This document shows positions 18,074 through 25,034 of a stretch of 64,000 bases of DNA, one piece after another. This DNA is from Flavobacteriales bacterium (lineage in GTDB: Bacteria; Bacteroidota; Bacteroidia; Flavobacteriales; Flavobacteriaceae), in NCBI GenBank assembly GCA_027067965.1, contig JAMOUV010000010.1:434001-498000 (forward strand), in the 5' to 3' direction. The notes under the pieces were generated by a model. The model made no database searches. It saw only the letters and a program-made list of their open reading frames with translations, and was not told where the DNA came from. The translations under genes were made by a program, and so were the position numbers. Numbering within the stretch: position 1 is the first letter of the stretch; every line of letters starts with the position of its first letter.

Positions 18074-18646
18074 TACCAACTTCTTAATAGTTTCCGCATA
18101 AAACCCGTGCTCCACCGCCAATCCCCGCTGTTCAACTTCTTCCAAGCTTTTAGCACCTGTTAAATCCACTTCCCTTTGCGCGATGATTTCGCCGGTGTCC
18201 ATTCCTTCATCTACATAATGAATGGTGATTTTGGTCGATTTCATTCCGTTTTTATAAGCCCATTCGTAGCCATGCAATCCTTGATGCAAACGCGTATCCG
18301 CCGGATGAATATTGATGATTTTCTTCGGATATTTCCTTACAAATTCCGCCGGCAGAATCCGCATATATCCCGCCAATACGATATAATCAAACTCGTAATT
18401 TTCCAGCAATTTCATCACTTCATCGTTGAATTCTTTTCGCGATTTTCCTTTTGCCGCAATACTTTTGGTTTCGATACCTGTTTCCTGCGCAATTTTTAAT
18501 CCCGGCGCTTCCGGTTTGTCCGAAAATACCAAGACTACTTCGGCGATATCTTTCAGGATACCGTTTTTAGTTTCCTCGATGATGCGTTGCATATTGCTCC
18601 CGCGTCCCGATATGAATATGATGAGTTTTGCTTTTGTAGAGTTCAT
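18062..18646 (-). CDS. purN: Phosphoribosylglycinamide formyltransferase, variant active-site loop
   Basis: 194 residues. Transfers a formyl group from 10-formyl-THF to GAR. The N-terminal SGRGSNMQ loop binds phosphate, and GYMRILPAEFV precedes NIHP, which holds the catalytic Asn and His; the Asp is in DEGMDTGEII. The stretch after NIHP is unusual: most PurN proteins have NIHPSLLP, here it is NIHPADTRLHQGLHGYEWA. The catalytic triad is still there, so it is probably active. The last codons (LVVGS, then TGA) lie within the heptad repeat of element B. The 82-base gap to purD upstream is filled by heptads. Confidence 0.9.
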   Translation of the reverse strand: MNSTKAKLIIFISGRGSNMQRIIEETKNGILKDIAEVVLVFSDKPEAPGLKIAQETGIETKSIAAKGKSRKEFNDEVMKLLENYEFDYIVLAGYMRILPAEFVRKYPKKIINIHPADTRLHQGLHGYEWAYKNGMKSTKITIHYVDEGMDTGEIIAQREVDLTGAKSLEEVEQRGLAVEHGFYAETIKKLVVGS

Positions 18647-18728
18647 AAAGTTGAAAGTTCATAAAGTTTGTAAAGTTCAAAGTTTAAAGTTCAAAGTAAG
18701 TGCCTAGTTCAAATTCATAACTCATAAT
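18647..18728. repeat. Heptad array with 23-bp core between purD and purN
   Basis: The whole gap from the purN start codon to the purD stop is repeat. It runs from AAAGTTC/AAAGTTT units through the 23-bp core (18693-18715, contains GTAAGTGCCTAGTTC) to TCATAAC/TCATAAT units. Read on the other strand it matches the array at 482-585 for some 90 bases with the same order of parts. No four-helix gene is present. Confidence 0.85.
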
Positions 18729-19982
18729 TCATAACTCATAATTTTTCCTCTTACCAATGTCCTTTCTGTAATACATCTTCTCAAAATGAATTTTCTCCAC
18801 CGCTTTATAAACCTTTTCCAAAGCTTCTTCCAAGCTGTTACCGTGTGCTACTATATTTAGCACCCTTCCGCCGTTGGTCAATAATTTACCGTTTTCTCTT
18901 TTCGTGCCGGCGTGAAAGACAAGTATATCTTCCGGTAAGTCTTCCAATCCGGTGATTTCCTTGCCTTTTTCATATTGCTTCGGATAGCCCCCCGATACCA
19001 ATACCACATCGGCGAAATATCCCGGATGAAAAGCAAAATCGATGTCCGACAAGTTTCCGTTTAAACAAGCCTCGGTAATTTTATATAAATCCGTTTGCAG
19101 AGCCGGCAACAAGACTTCCGTTTCCGGATCGCCGAAGCGTACGTTGTATTCCAACAAATATGCTTTGCCGTTTTTTACCATAATGCCGAAATAAATCACG
19201 CCTTTGTAATGCATTTGTTCGGTTTGAATCCCCCGCAAAGTCGGTTGGATGATGTTTTCCTGAATATCCTGCCAAACTCCCGGCGACATATCCACTGGAC
19301 AATAAGCGCCCATTCCGCCGGTGTTCGGTCCTTTGTCGCCATCGAACAACTGCTTATGATCTTGCGATGGCAACAGCGTTTTAATAGTTTTGCCATCCGT
19401 AAAAGCGATAACCGACACCTCATCACCGTTGATTTTATCTTCAATCAGAAAATCCACTTTTTTCCCGTAAGATTTTTCCAATTCCGCCAGTGCTTTTTCG
19501 GCTTCGGCTACCGATGAACAGACAAAAACCCCTTTACCACCGGCTAATCCGTCGAATTTTATCACCAAATCACCCTTTTTTTCTTCGATTAGCTTTCGTG
19601 CCTCATCCGTATGACTGAACACTTGAAAATCTGCTGTACTTACACCGTATTTCTGCATAAATTTTTTGGCGAAAATTTTTGATGCTTCCAATTGTGCCGC
19701 TTGTTTGTCCGGCCCGAAAACCCTTATATCCGTGACGGCAAAATAATCAACGATTCCTTCGGAAAGCGGTTGCTCCGGTCCTACAAAAATCAAATCGATT
19801 TGATGCGTACGACAAAAATTTTCAACAGCTTGAAAATCTGAAATATCCAAGGGATAGGAATTCGGAATCCCCCCATTGCCAGGTGCCGTAAAAACGCTGT
19901 TCCAACCCAATGATTCTGCAAATTTCCACGCCAAGGCGTGTTCTCTACCGCCAGTGCCTATGATGAGTATTTTTGAGTTCAT
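18729..19982 (-). CDS. purD: Phosphoribosylamine-glycine ligase
   Basis: 417 residues from the ATG at 19982; the six codons before it fall in the heptad repeat. ATP-grasp ligase that joins glycine to phosphoribosylamine to give GAR. N-terminal KILIIGTGGREHALAWK is the standard first motif. The ATP-grasp core is seen in DLVIKFDGLAGGKGVFVCSS and in EYNVRFGDPETEVLLP, which carries metal-binding Glu and Asn. Length and order are normal. Both gene ends touch heptad arrays. Confidence 0.97.
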   Translation of the reverse strand: MNSKILIIGTGGREHALAWKFAESLGWNSVFTAPGNGGIPNSYPLDISDFQAVENFCRTHQIDLIFVGPEQPLSEGIVDYFAVTDIRVFGPDKQAAQLEASKIFAKKFMQKYGVSTADFQVFSHTDEARKLIEEKKGDLVIKFDGLAGGKGVFVCSSVAEAEKALAELEKSYGKKVDFLIEDKINGDEVSVIAFTDGKTIKTLLPSQDHKQLFDGDKGPNTGGMGAYCPVDMSPGVWQDIQENIIQPTLRGIQTEQMHYKGVIYFGIMVKNGKAYLLEYNVRFGDPETEVLLPALQTDLYKITEACLNGNLSDIDFAFHPGYFADVVLVSGGYPKQYEKGKEITGLEDLPEDILVFHAGTKRENGKLLTNGGRVLNIVAHGNSLEEALEKVYKAVEKIHFEKMYYRKDIGKRKNYEL

Positions 19983-20090
19983 AAAGTTTGTAAAGTTCAT
20001 AAAGTTGAAAGTTTAAAGTTAACACCTCATTATTCATAACTCATAACTCATAATTTATAACTTATAACTCATCATTCTGTTCGTTATGGT
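19983..20090. repeat. Heptad array between purCE and purD
   Basis: The gap is filled by AAAGTTC/AAAGTTG units next to the purD start, then TCATAAC/TTATAAC units up to the purCE stop. It has the two repeat types of the 18647 array in the same order but lacks the AGTGCCTAGTT core. No gene or promoter box was seen. Confidence 0.8.
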
Positions 20091-21476
20091 TTATTTCTTT
20101 TTAAGTTCATTGTCATCATTTATTAATTGTTCTTTCATTTTCATAATATCCCGCGTCATTTGTTCCTTGAATTCAGGTATTTGCAAACTGCGAATAGCCG
20201 CCAATGCCGCATTGTCGGGATGCACTACCGTAACCGCCGGTGTGTTCGACGGCATTATCAACGACGAATTGATATTCAGCATAATATCGGTTTTGTCCGA
20301 AAACGGCGGACAGTTGATTACCGGCACATTCAGGTTGGCTGCCAAGGCACCGCCGAGTCCGTTGGAACGTCCGGCAATGGCAATCACACTCACCGGTTCA
20401 ATGGCATAGTTGATGACATCGGCTAATTCCACCAAGCGTTCGCCGTTTTTATGTGCCGAAATAATGCGCATTTGGGTTTTTACATCGAATTTACACAGAT
20501 GTTCTTTGATTTTTTCTGCGTGTTTTACATCCGATTTTGAGCCCATTACCATCACTATATAACCGGGTTTTATCAGCTTTTTGCGAAGCAAATTGTGATA
20601 CATCCGTGTTTTAACCGGCAGATGTCCACTATTGTATTTGTTTCCGGTAATGATTTCAAAAATCTCTTTATAGCGTTTGGATGTTTCCAAAATCACCTCC
20701 TCCGGCAGTTCATCAGGAACTTGTCCGTTAATTTGGTGTTGGAGCATCCATTGACGCACAAATTCCTTGTCGATTTGCTCCGCTTCTGCGGGATTTTTTT
20801 CGTAATCTTCCTTATTCCAAAACCGCGAGCTGTCGGGTGTGTGGATTTCATCGATTAAAATCAATTTGCCGTCCACCAATCCGAATTCATATTTGGTATC
20901 CACCAGAATAATGCCGCGTTCCGCCAAGTATTTGCTACCGAAATCAAAGAGTTCCAAAGCTTTTTGCTTCATTTGTTGGTAAATTTCCTCGCTTACCAAA
21001 CCGCGACGGATAATCTCGGCTTCGGTGATTTCCGTATCGTCTTTGTCTTTGGTAGTCGGTGTTAAAATGGGTTCGGGAAAAGCCTGATTTTTGCTCAATC
21101 CGTCCGGCACTTCCACACCGCTGAAATTCCGTTTCCCCGCTTGATATCCCCGCCACATCGAGCCGGTCAAATACCCGCGGACAATCATTTCCACCCGAAT
21201 CGGAACCGCTTCCTTCACGATGCTGATGTTGTTGTCTATTTGTTCAATCAGGTGATTATCAATGATGTCTTTGGTCTTGTCAAACCAAAAATTCGTCAGG
21301 GTATTGAGCACTCCGCCTTTGTCGGGAATCGCATTTTTCAGATTTTTGTTAAAGGCGGAAATCCGGTCGGTTACGACAATCAAACGCTTGTTGTCGTCAA
21401 TTCTGATGCTGTCACGCACCTTTCCGGCGTGAATTTTTTGCAATTGCGGACTGTTAAAATGATAAAGTGTATTCAT
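20091..21476 (-). CDS. purCE: SAICAR synthetase fused to class II AIR carboxylase
   Basis: 461 residues, two domains. Residues 1 to about 300 are SAICAR synthetase (KIHAGKVRDSI, VEMIVRGYLTGSMW, LVDTKYEFGL, IDEIHTPDSSRFW). Residues about 305-461 are PurE, with GSKSD (312-316), SAHK (340-343) and AGRSNGLGG (368-376). The AGRSNGLG loop and the SDVKHAEKI stretch match class II AIR carboxylases, known from animals (PAICS), archaea and Treponema, which use CO2 directly. The bacterial class I form has GGAAHLPG there and needs PurK. No purK is found in this otherwise complete cluster, which fits. The domain order PurC-PurE is that of animal PAICS. The start codon lies three bases from the arm of element C. 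Confidence 0.93.
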   Translation of the reverse strand: MNTLYHFNSPQLQKIHAGKVRDSIRIDDNKRLIVVTDRISAFNKNLKNAIPDKGGVLNTLTNFWFDKTKDIIDNHLIEQIDNNISIVKEAVPIRVEMIVRGYLTGSMWRGYQAGKRNFSGVEVPDGLSKNQAFPEPILTPTTKDKDDTEITEAEIIRRGLVSEEIYQQMKQKALELFDFGSKYLAERGIILVDTKYEFGLVDGKLILIDEIHTPDSSRFWNKEDYEKNPAEAEQIDKEFVRQWMLQHQINGQVPDELPEEVILETSKRYKEIFEIITGNKYNSGHLPVKTRMYHNLLRKKLIKPGYIVMVMGSKSDVKHAEKIKEHLCKFDVKTQMRIISAHKNGERLVELADVINYAIEPVSVIAIAGRSNGLGGALAANLNVPVINCPPFSDKTDIMLNINSSLIMPSNTPAVTVVHPDNAALAAIRSLQIPEFKEQMTRDIMKMKEQLINDDNELKKK

Positions 21477-21479
21477 AAT

Positions 21480-21995
21480 GAGTTGAAAGTTAAATGTTCA
21501 ATGTATAAAGTTTAATGTTTAAAGTTCAAAGTTTTGATTAATGTAATTTTTTGATAAAACCGGACAATAATCTTGAAATGTCAATCGTAAGTTGATACAA
21601 TTCTTCAAATTCTTGTTGACTGATTTTATTTAAGTCCAAAGCTAAATAGAGCATAGATCTAACTTCTCCTACGGAACCTTTTGAAACGAACAAAAAATGT
21701 CTGAATTCATTGTTGGTCTGACGTTCAAATCCTTCTGCAATATTATTCATTACAGAAACCGATGCTCTTTCTATTTGATTTTTAAAGCCAAAATCATTAC
21801 TATTTTCAAACAATCGATAGATTTTCAAAACCAATTCTTTACTTTTTTGCCAAGAATGCATATCCTCGAATTTAAGTATTCCTCTCATAATTTATATTTT
21901 TTTAATTTATAATTCATTTACACATTTTACATTGCACATTGCACATTGTACATTATACATTGCACATTACACATTGCACTTTTCACTTTCAACTC
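21480..21995. repeat. IVP element C: four-helix gene between inverted heptad arms
   Basis: Both outer ends read GAGTTGAAAGT inward (21480 on the plus strand, 21995 on the minus strand). The left arm continues as GTTCAAT/GTTTAAT heptads to about 21537, the right arm as TGCAATG heptads on the minus strand from 21995 to about 21925. The unit spans from 3 bases after the purCE start codon to the base next to the purH stop codon, so it is the whole intergenic region. Confidence 0.8.
21538..21888 (-). CDS. Four-helix-bundle protein (IVP/S23-like)
   Basis: 116 residues, all helical, with the family core QIERASVSVMNNIAEGFERQ at about 47-66. By eye it is about 60 percent identical to the copy between purH and purQ, so the two may come from one duplication, whereas the other three copies are far more divergent. 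It reads with purH and purCE and nearly fills the loop of element C. No fusion or second domain. Function unknown as for the rest of the family. Confidence 0.9.
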   Translation of the reverse strand: MRGILKFEDMHSWQKSKELVLKIYRLFENSNDFGFKNQIERASVSVMNNIAEGFERQTNNEFRHFLFVSKGSVGEVRSMLYLALDLNKISQQEFEELYQLTIDISRLLSGFIKKLH

Positions 21996-23588
21996 TTAAT
22001 GTTTAAAATGCCGCAAACCCGTAAATACCATATTCACTCCCCGTTCATTACAGGCTTCAATCACCGATTTATCACGAATGGAACCACCGGGTTGCACAAT
22101 GTTTCTTATTCCATTTTCCGCTGCCAATTCCACATTATCGGCAAACGGGAAAAACGCATCCGAAATCAGATAGGCATTCGCAATTTCACGGCGGTAAAAA
22201 TCTTCGAAATCTTCTTCTTTTCCTTCAAAATCCTGCTTGATAAAATCCCGTGCTTTGGACAATGCCAATTCCGTAGCTACCAAGCGGTTGGGTTGTCCTG
22301 CTCCCATTCCCATCAGGTAGAATTCATCATCTTTTCGTCCTACGATAACAATGGCGTTGGACTTGATATTTTTAATGGCTTTTATTCCGAATGCGATGAG
22401 CTTCTTATCCGCTTCAAAGGCTTTCTGCGTTACCACTTCCAATTTTTCATAGAGTTTGCCGTCGTAATCTTGTTCCAGCAAGGTGCCGTTTACCAAGCGG
22501 TAATCGGGATGTTGCGGTAAATCTTCCGGACTATATTCCAAGACTCTTAAATTTTTATGATTTTGCAGATATGCCAAAGCTTCCGGCTGTATTTCGGGTG
22601 CAATCACCACTTCTATAAATTTACGCTTGCTTCTGTCTTCATTCGTTAAGTCAAAGAATTGAGCGGTTTTCAAAGTCAACGGCGTATTAAAAGCGATTAT
22701 CGAGCCGAATGCCGAAATGGGATCGCCCTGCCAAGCTTTTTCCAGAGCTTTTCGTTGCGTGCCGGCTTGCGAGAGTCCGCACGGGTTGGAATGTTTAACC
22801 ACGGCAACGGCTTCTTGTTCCAGTTCCTTTACCGAAGCTATTGCGCCGGAAATATCCAAAATATTGTTGTAGGACAGTGCTTTGCCGTGCAGGAATTTAA
22901 TATCGAACAAGGACTTATCTACGCCTTTTTGCCGGTAGAAATTTGCCTGCTGATGCGAGTTTTCTCCGTAGCGCAGTTGCTTACCCTCTTCAAAAGCCAA
23001 GCGAACCGATTTTTTGCCGGTTTCTTTGTCCATTGTTTGTGCAATCAGTGCGTCGTAGTCAGCGGTGTGATTAAAGGCTTTTGCCATCAACTGCTTGCGA
23101 AATTCGTAGGAAGTCGTTCCGTTGTTGGTTTGTAATTCATCTATCAATCCCGGATAATCTTCCGGTTTTGTTACGACTGTCACATATTTGAAATTTTTTG
23201 CCGCCGCCCGGATCATCGTAGGCCCACCGATATCGATATTTTCGATTAAAGTTTCAAAATCCGCTCCTTGTTTCAATACTTTTTCAAAGGGATATAGGTT
23301 GCACACCACCAAATCGATAGGTTCAATGCCGAGTTCTCCGGCTTCTTCCTTGTCCTTTTCGCGGTCGAACAACAAGGCGCTTTCTATGTTAAACGAAATA
23401 GTTTTCATCCGTCCGCCAAAAGCCTCCGGATTGCCGGTAACTTGCTGAATATCCGTGGTTTCAATCCCCGCTTCGCGCAATACTTTCTGCGTGCCGCCCG
23501 TTGAGATGATTTCCACGCCTAATTCTTTTAGTTGTTTGGCTAATTCGACGATTCCTGTTTTGTCGGAAACACTTAATAATGCTTTCAT
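21996..23588 (-). CDS. purH: AICAR transformylase / IMP cyclohydrolase
   Basis: 530 residues, bifunctional. The N-terminal MGS-like IMP cyclohydrolase domain (1 to about 195) starts ALLSVSDKTGIVELAKQL and has STGGTQKVL, NLYPF and IDIGGPTMIRAAAKN. The AICAR transformylase domain (about 200-530) has LRYGENSHQQANFY, the catalytic KHSNPCG and DAFFPFADNVELAAENGI. These are the last two steps to IMP. Length is normal for bacteria. Both ends of the gene abut four-helix elements (C and D), and the start codon is one base from the arm of element D. Confidence 0.97.
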   Translation of the reverse strand: MKALLSVSDKTGIVELAKQLKELGVEIISTGGTQKVLREAGIETTDIQQVTGNPEAFGGRMKTISFNIESALLFDREKDKEEAGELGIEPIDLVVCNLYPFEKVLKQGADFETLIENIDIGGPTMIRAAAKNFKYVTVVTKPEDYPGLIDELQTNNGTTSYEFRKQLMAKAFNHTADYDALIAQTMDKETGKKSVRLAFEEGKQLRYGENSHQQANFYRQKGVDKSLFDIKFLHGKALSYNNILDISGAIASVKELEQEAVAVVKHSNPCGLSQAGTQRKALEKAWQGDPISAFGSIIAFNTPLTLKTAQFFDLTNEDRSKRKFIEVVIAPEIQPEALAYLQNHKNLRVLEYSPEDLPQHPDYRLVNGTLLEQDYDGKLYEKLEVVTQKAFEADKKLIAFGIKAIKNIKSNAIVIVGRKDDEFYLMGMGAGQPNRLVATELALSKARDFIKQDFEGKEEDFEDFYRREIANAYLISDAFFPFADNVELAAENGIRNIVQPGGSIRDKSVIEACNERGVNMVFTGLRHFKH

Positions 23589-23589
23589 T

Positions 23590-24088
23590 GAGTTAAAAGT
23601 TTGTAAAGTTCATAAAGTTGAAAGTTTGTAAAGTTGAAAGTTTATAAGGTTTTTATTAATCCTGATAAGAGTTTCGAAATTTCTTCTGATAAATCGTATA
23701 GTTCATCAAATTTTTCTTTTTCAATTTTTTCTAAATCTAATGCTAGATACAGCATTGATCTAACTTCTGCTGCTGAACCTTTGGCTATATAGAGAAATTG
23801 ACGAAATTCATTATTAGTTTGTCTTTCAAATCCTTCGGCTATATTATTCATTACAGAAACGGCAGCTCGTTCAATTTGGTTTTTAAAACCGAAATCCTTG
23901 TGTAGTTCAAAAGTCTTATAAACTTTTATGGTTAATTCTTTGGCTTTTTTCCAAGAAATAATGTCTTCAAAACGATTTATTCTCATTTGTAAATATTTAA
24001 TTTAGTTAATATTAGACTCTTTATTCAATAATTGAAAGTGATAAACCTGCTCCTACTTTTAACTTTTAACTTTACGAACTTTTAACTC
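23590..24088. repeat. IVP element D: four-helix gene between inverted heptad arms
   Basis: The left end begins GAGTTAAAAGTTTGTAAAGTT at 23590; the right end reads GAGTTAAAAGTTCGTAAAGTT on the minus strand from 24088, a 21-base match with one difference. The arms continue with 7- and 9-base units (AGTTGAA, AGTTCATAA). The right arm lies inside purQ: it encodes the last residues KELKVRKVKS and the stop. Confidence 0.85.
23642..23986 (-). CDS. Four-helix-bundle protein (IVP/S23-like)
   Basis: 114 residues, all helical. The motif QIERAAVSVMNNIAEGFERQ and the following TNNEFRQFLYIAKGSAAEVRSML are close to the copy in element C, by far its nearest relative here. Same strand as purQ and purH. The gap of about 70 bases between its start and the right heptad arm is AT-rich with no clear promoter, so it is likely to be read from the pur transcript. 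Confidence 0.9.
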   Translation of the reverse strand: MRINRFEDIISWKKAKELTIKVYKTFELHKDFGFKNQIERAAVSVMNNIAEGFERQTNNEFRQFLYIAKGSAAEVRSMLYLALDLEKIEKEKFDELYDLSEEISKLLSGLIKTL

Positions 24089-24886
24089 CTTAACAATATT
24101 ATCAAAAATCACCTGCCCGGTTTCACCTCTTTCCAATTCCTTCCCATTTCGCTTCATCTTCGCCCAATCCGGATGATTATAAAAACTCAAAAAAGCCTCC
24201 GGGTGTGGCATCAATCCGAATATTTGTCCGGTGGTATCCGTCAGTCCGGCAATGCTCATTACCGAGCCGTTCGGGTTCAGCGGATATTCCTCCGTGATAT
24301 TTCCTTCCGCATCGGCATATTGCAAGGCGATTTGGTTGTTGGCGATGATTTTCTCCTTGACATCATCGTTTTTAAACACCAATTTTCCTTCGCCGTGGCG
24401 CACCGGAACGGGTAGCAAATCTATCCCTTTCAAAAACGGCGATTGATTAACGGAATTGACTTTACAATACACCCACCGGTCTTCATATTTCTGCGAATCG
24501 TTGTGTAGCAAGGCCACTTCCGGTTCTTGATTTCCTTGTAAATCCGGTAGCAAGCCGAGTTGTGTCAAAATTTGAAAACCGTTACACACGCCCATTATAT
24601 ATTTGCCGTTGGCGACAAAATCATTGATTTCCCGGATAAAAGTTTTGCCGTTAGCCATTTTTTTATATTTGATTTTATTCGCCATTACCTTTCCCGAAGC
24701 GATATCGTCGCCAAAGGAAAATCCCCCGGGAAAATTTAAGATGTCATAGTCTTGTAAATCGTATTTTCCGTTGATGATTTCATTGAAATGGATAATGGTT
24801 ACCTCGGCACCGGCGTTTTTATATGCCGCCCCCATTTCTATTTCACAATTTATCCCGAATCCCGTTAATATTAAACTTTTTACCAT
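24059..24886 (-). CDS. purQ: FGAM synthase glutaminase subunit
   Basis: 275 residues from the ATG at 24886 (an earlier Met adds a lysine/asparagine run that fits no family member). Class I glutamine amidotransferase that feeds ammonia to PurL. The nucleophile is Cys101 in GVCNGFQILTQ; the His-Glu pair is in MPHPEAF. NFPGGFSFGDDIASG is the usual oxyanion region. It is longer than the roughly 225-residue B. subtilis PurQ and more like the glutaminase domain of long PurL. The last ten residues are encoded by the arm of element D and are probably not native in sequence. Confidence 0.94.
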   Translation of the reverse strand: MVKSLILTGFGINCEIEMGAAYKNAGAEVTIIHFNEIINGKYDLQDYDILNFPGGFSFGDDIASGKVMANKIKYKKMANGKTFIREINDFVANGKYIMGVCNGFQILTQLGLLPDLQGNQEPEVALLHNDSQKYEDRWVYCKVNSVNQSPFLKGIDLLPVPVRHGEGKLVFKNDDVKEKIIANNQIALQYADAEGNITEEYPLNPNGSVMSIAGLTDTTGQIFGLMPHPEAFLSFYNHPDWAKMKRNGKELERGETGQVIFDNIVKELKVRKVKS

Positions 24887-24931
24887 TTTTTTGTTTTTGT
24901 TTTTTACCACAAGGAACACAAAGGTGTTCTA

Positions 24932-25024
24932 AAACCTGGAAGGTTTCCAAAACCTTCCAGGTTTATTAATAATGTATATTTCAATCAATTGTTTGTAGAG
25001 ACGCAATGCATTGCGTCTCTACAA
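24932..25024. repeat. Two perfect hairpins between purL and purQ
   Basis: The first (24932-24964) has a 15-bp perfect stem (half AAACCTGGAAGGTTT) with a 3-base loop. The second (24993-25024) is a 32-bp perfect palindrome with half TTGTAGAGACGCAATG, the sister of the one at 15992. It lies 11 bases beyond the purL stop. Both could form stems in the purL-purQ transcript and reduce read-through. Confidence 0.9.
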
Positions 25025-25034
25025 CAATGGTTTA

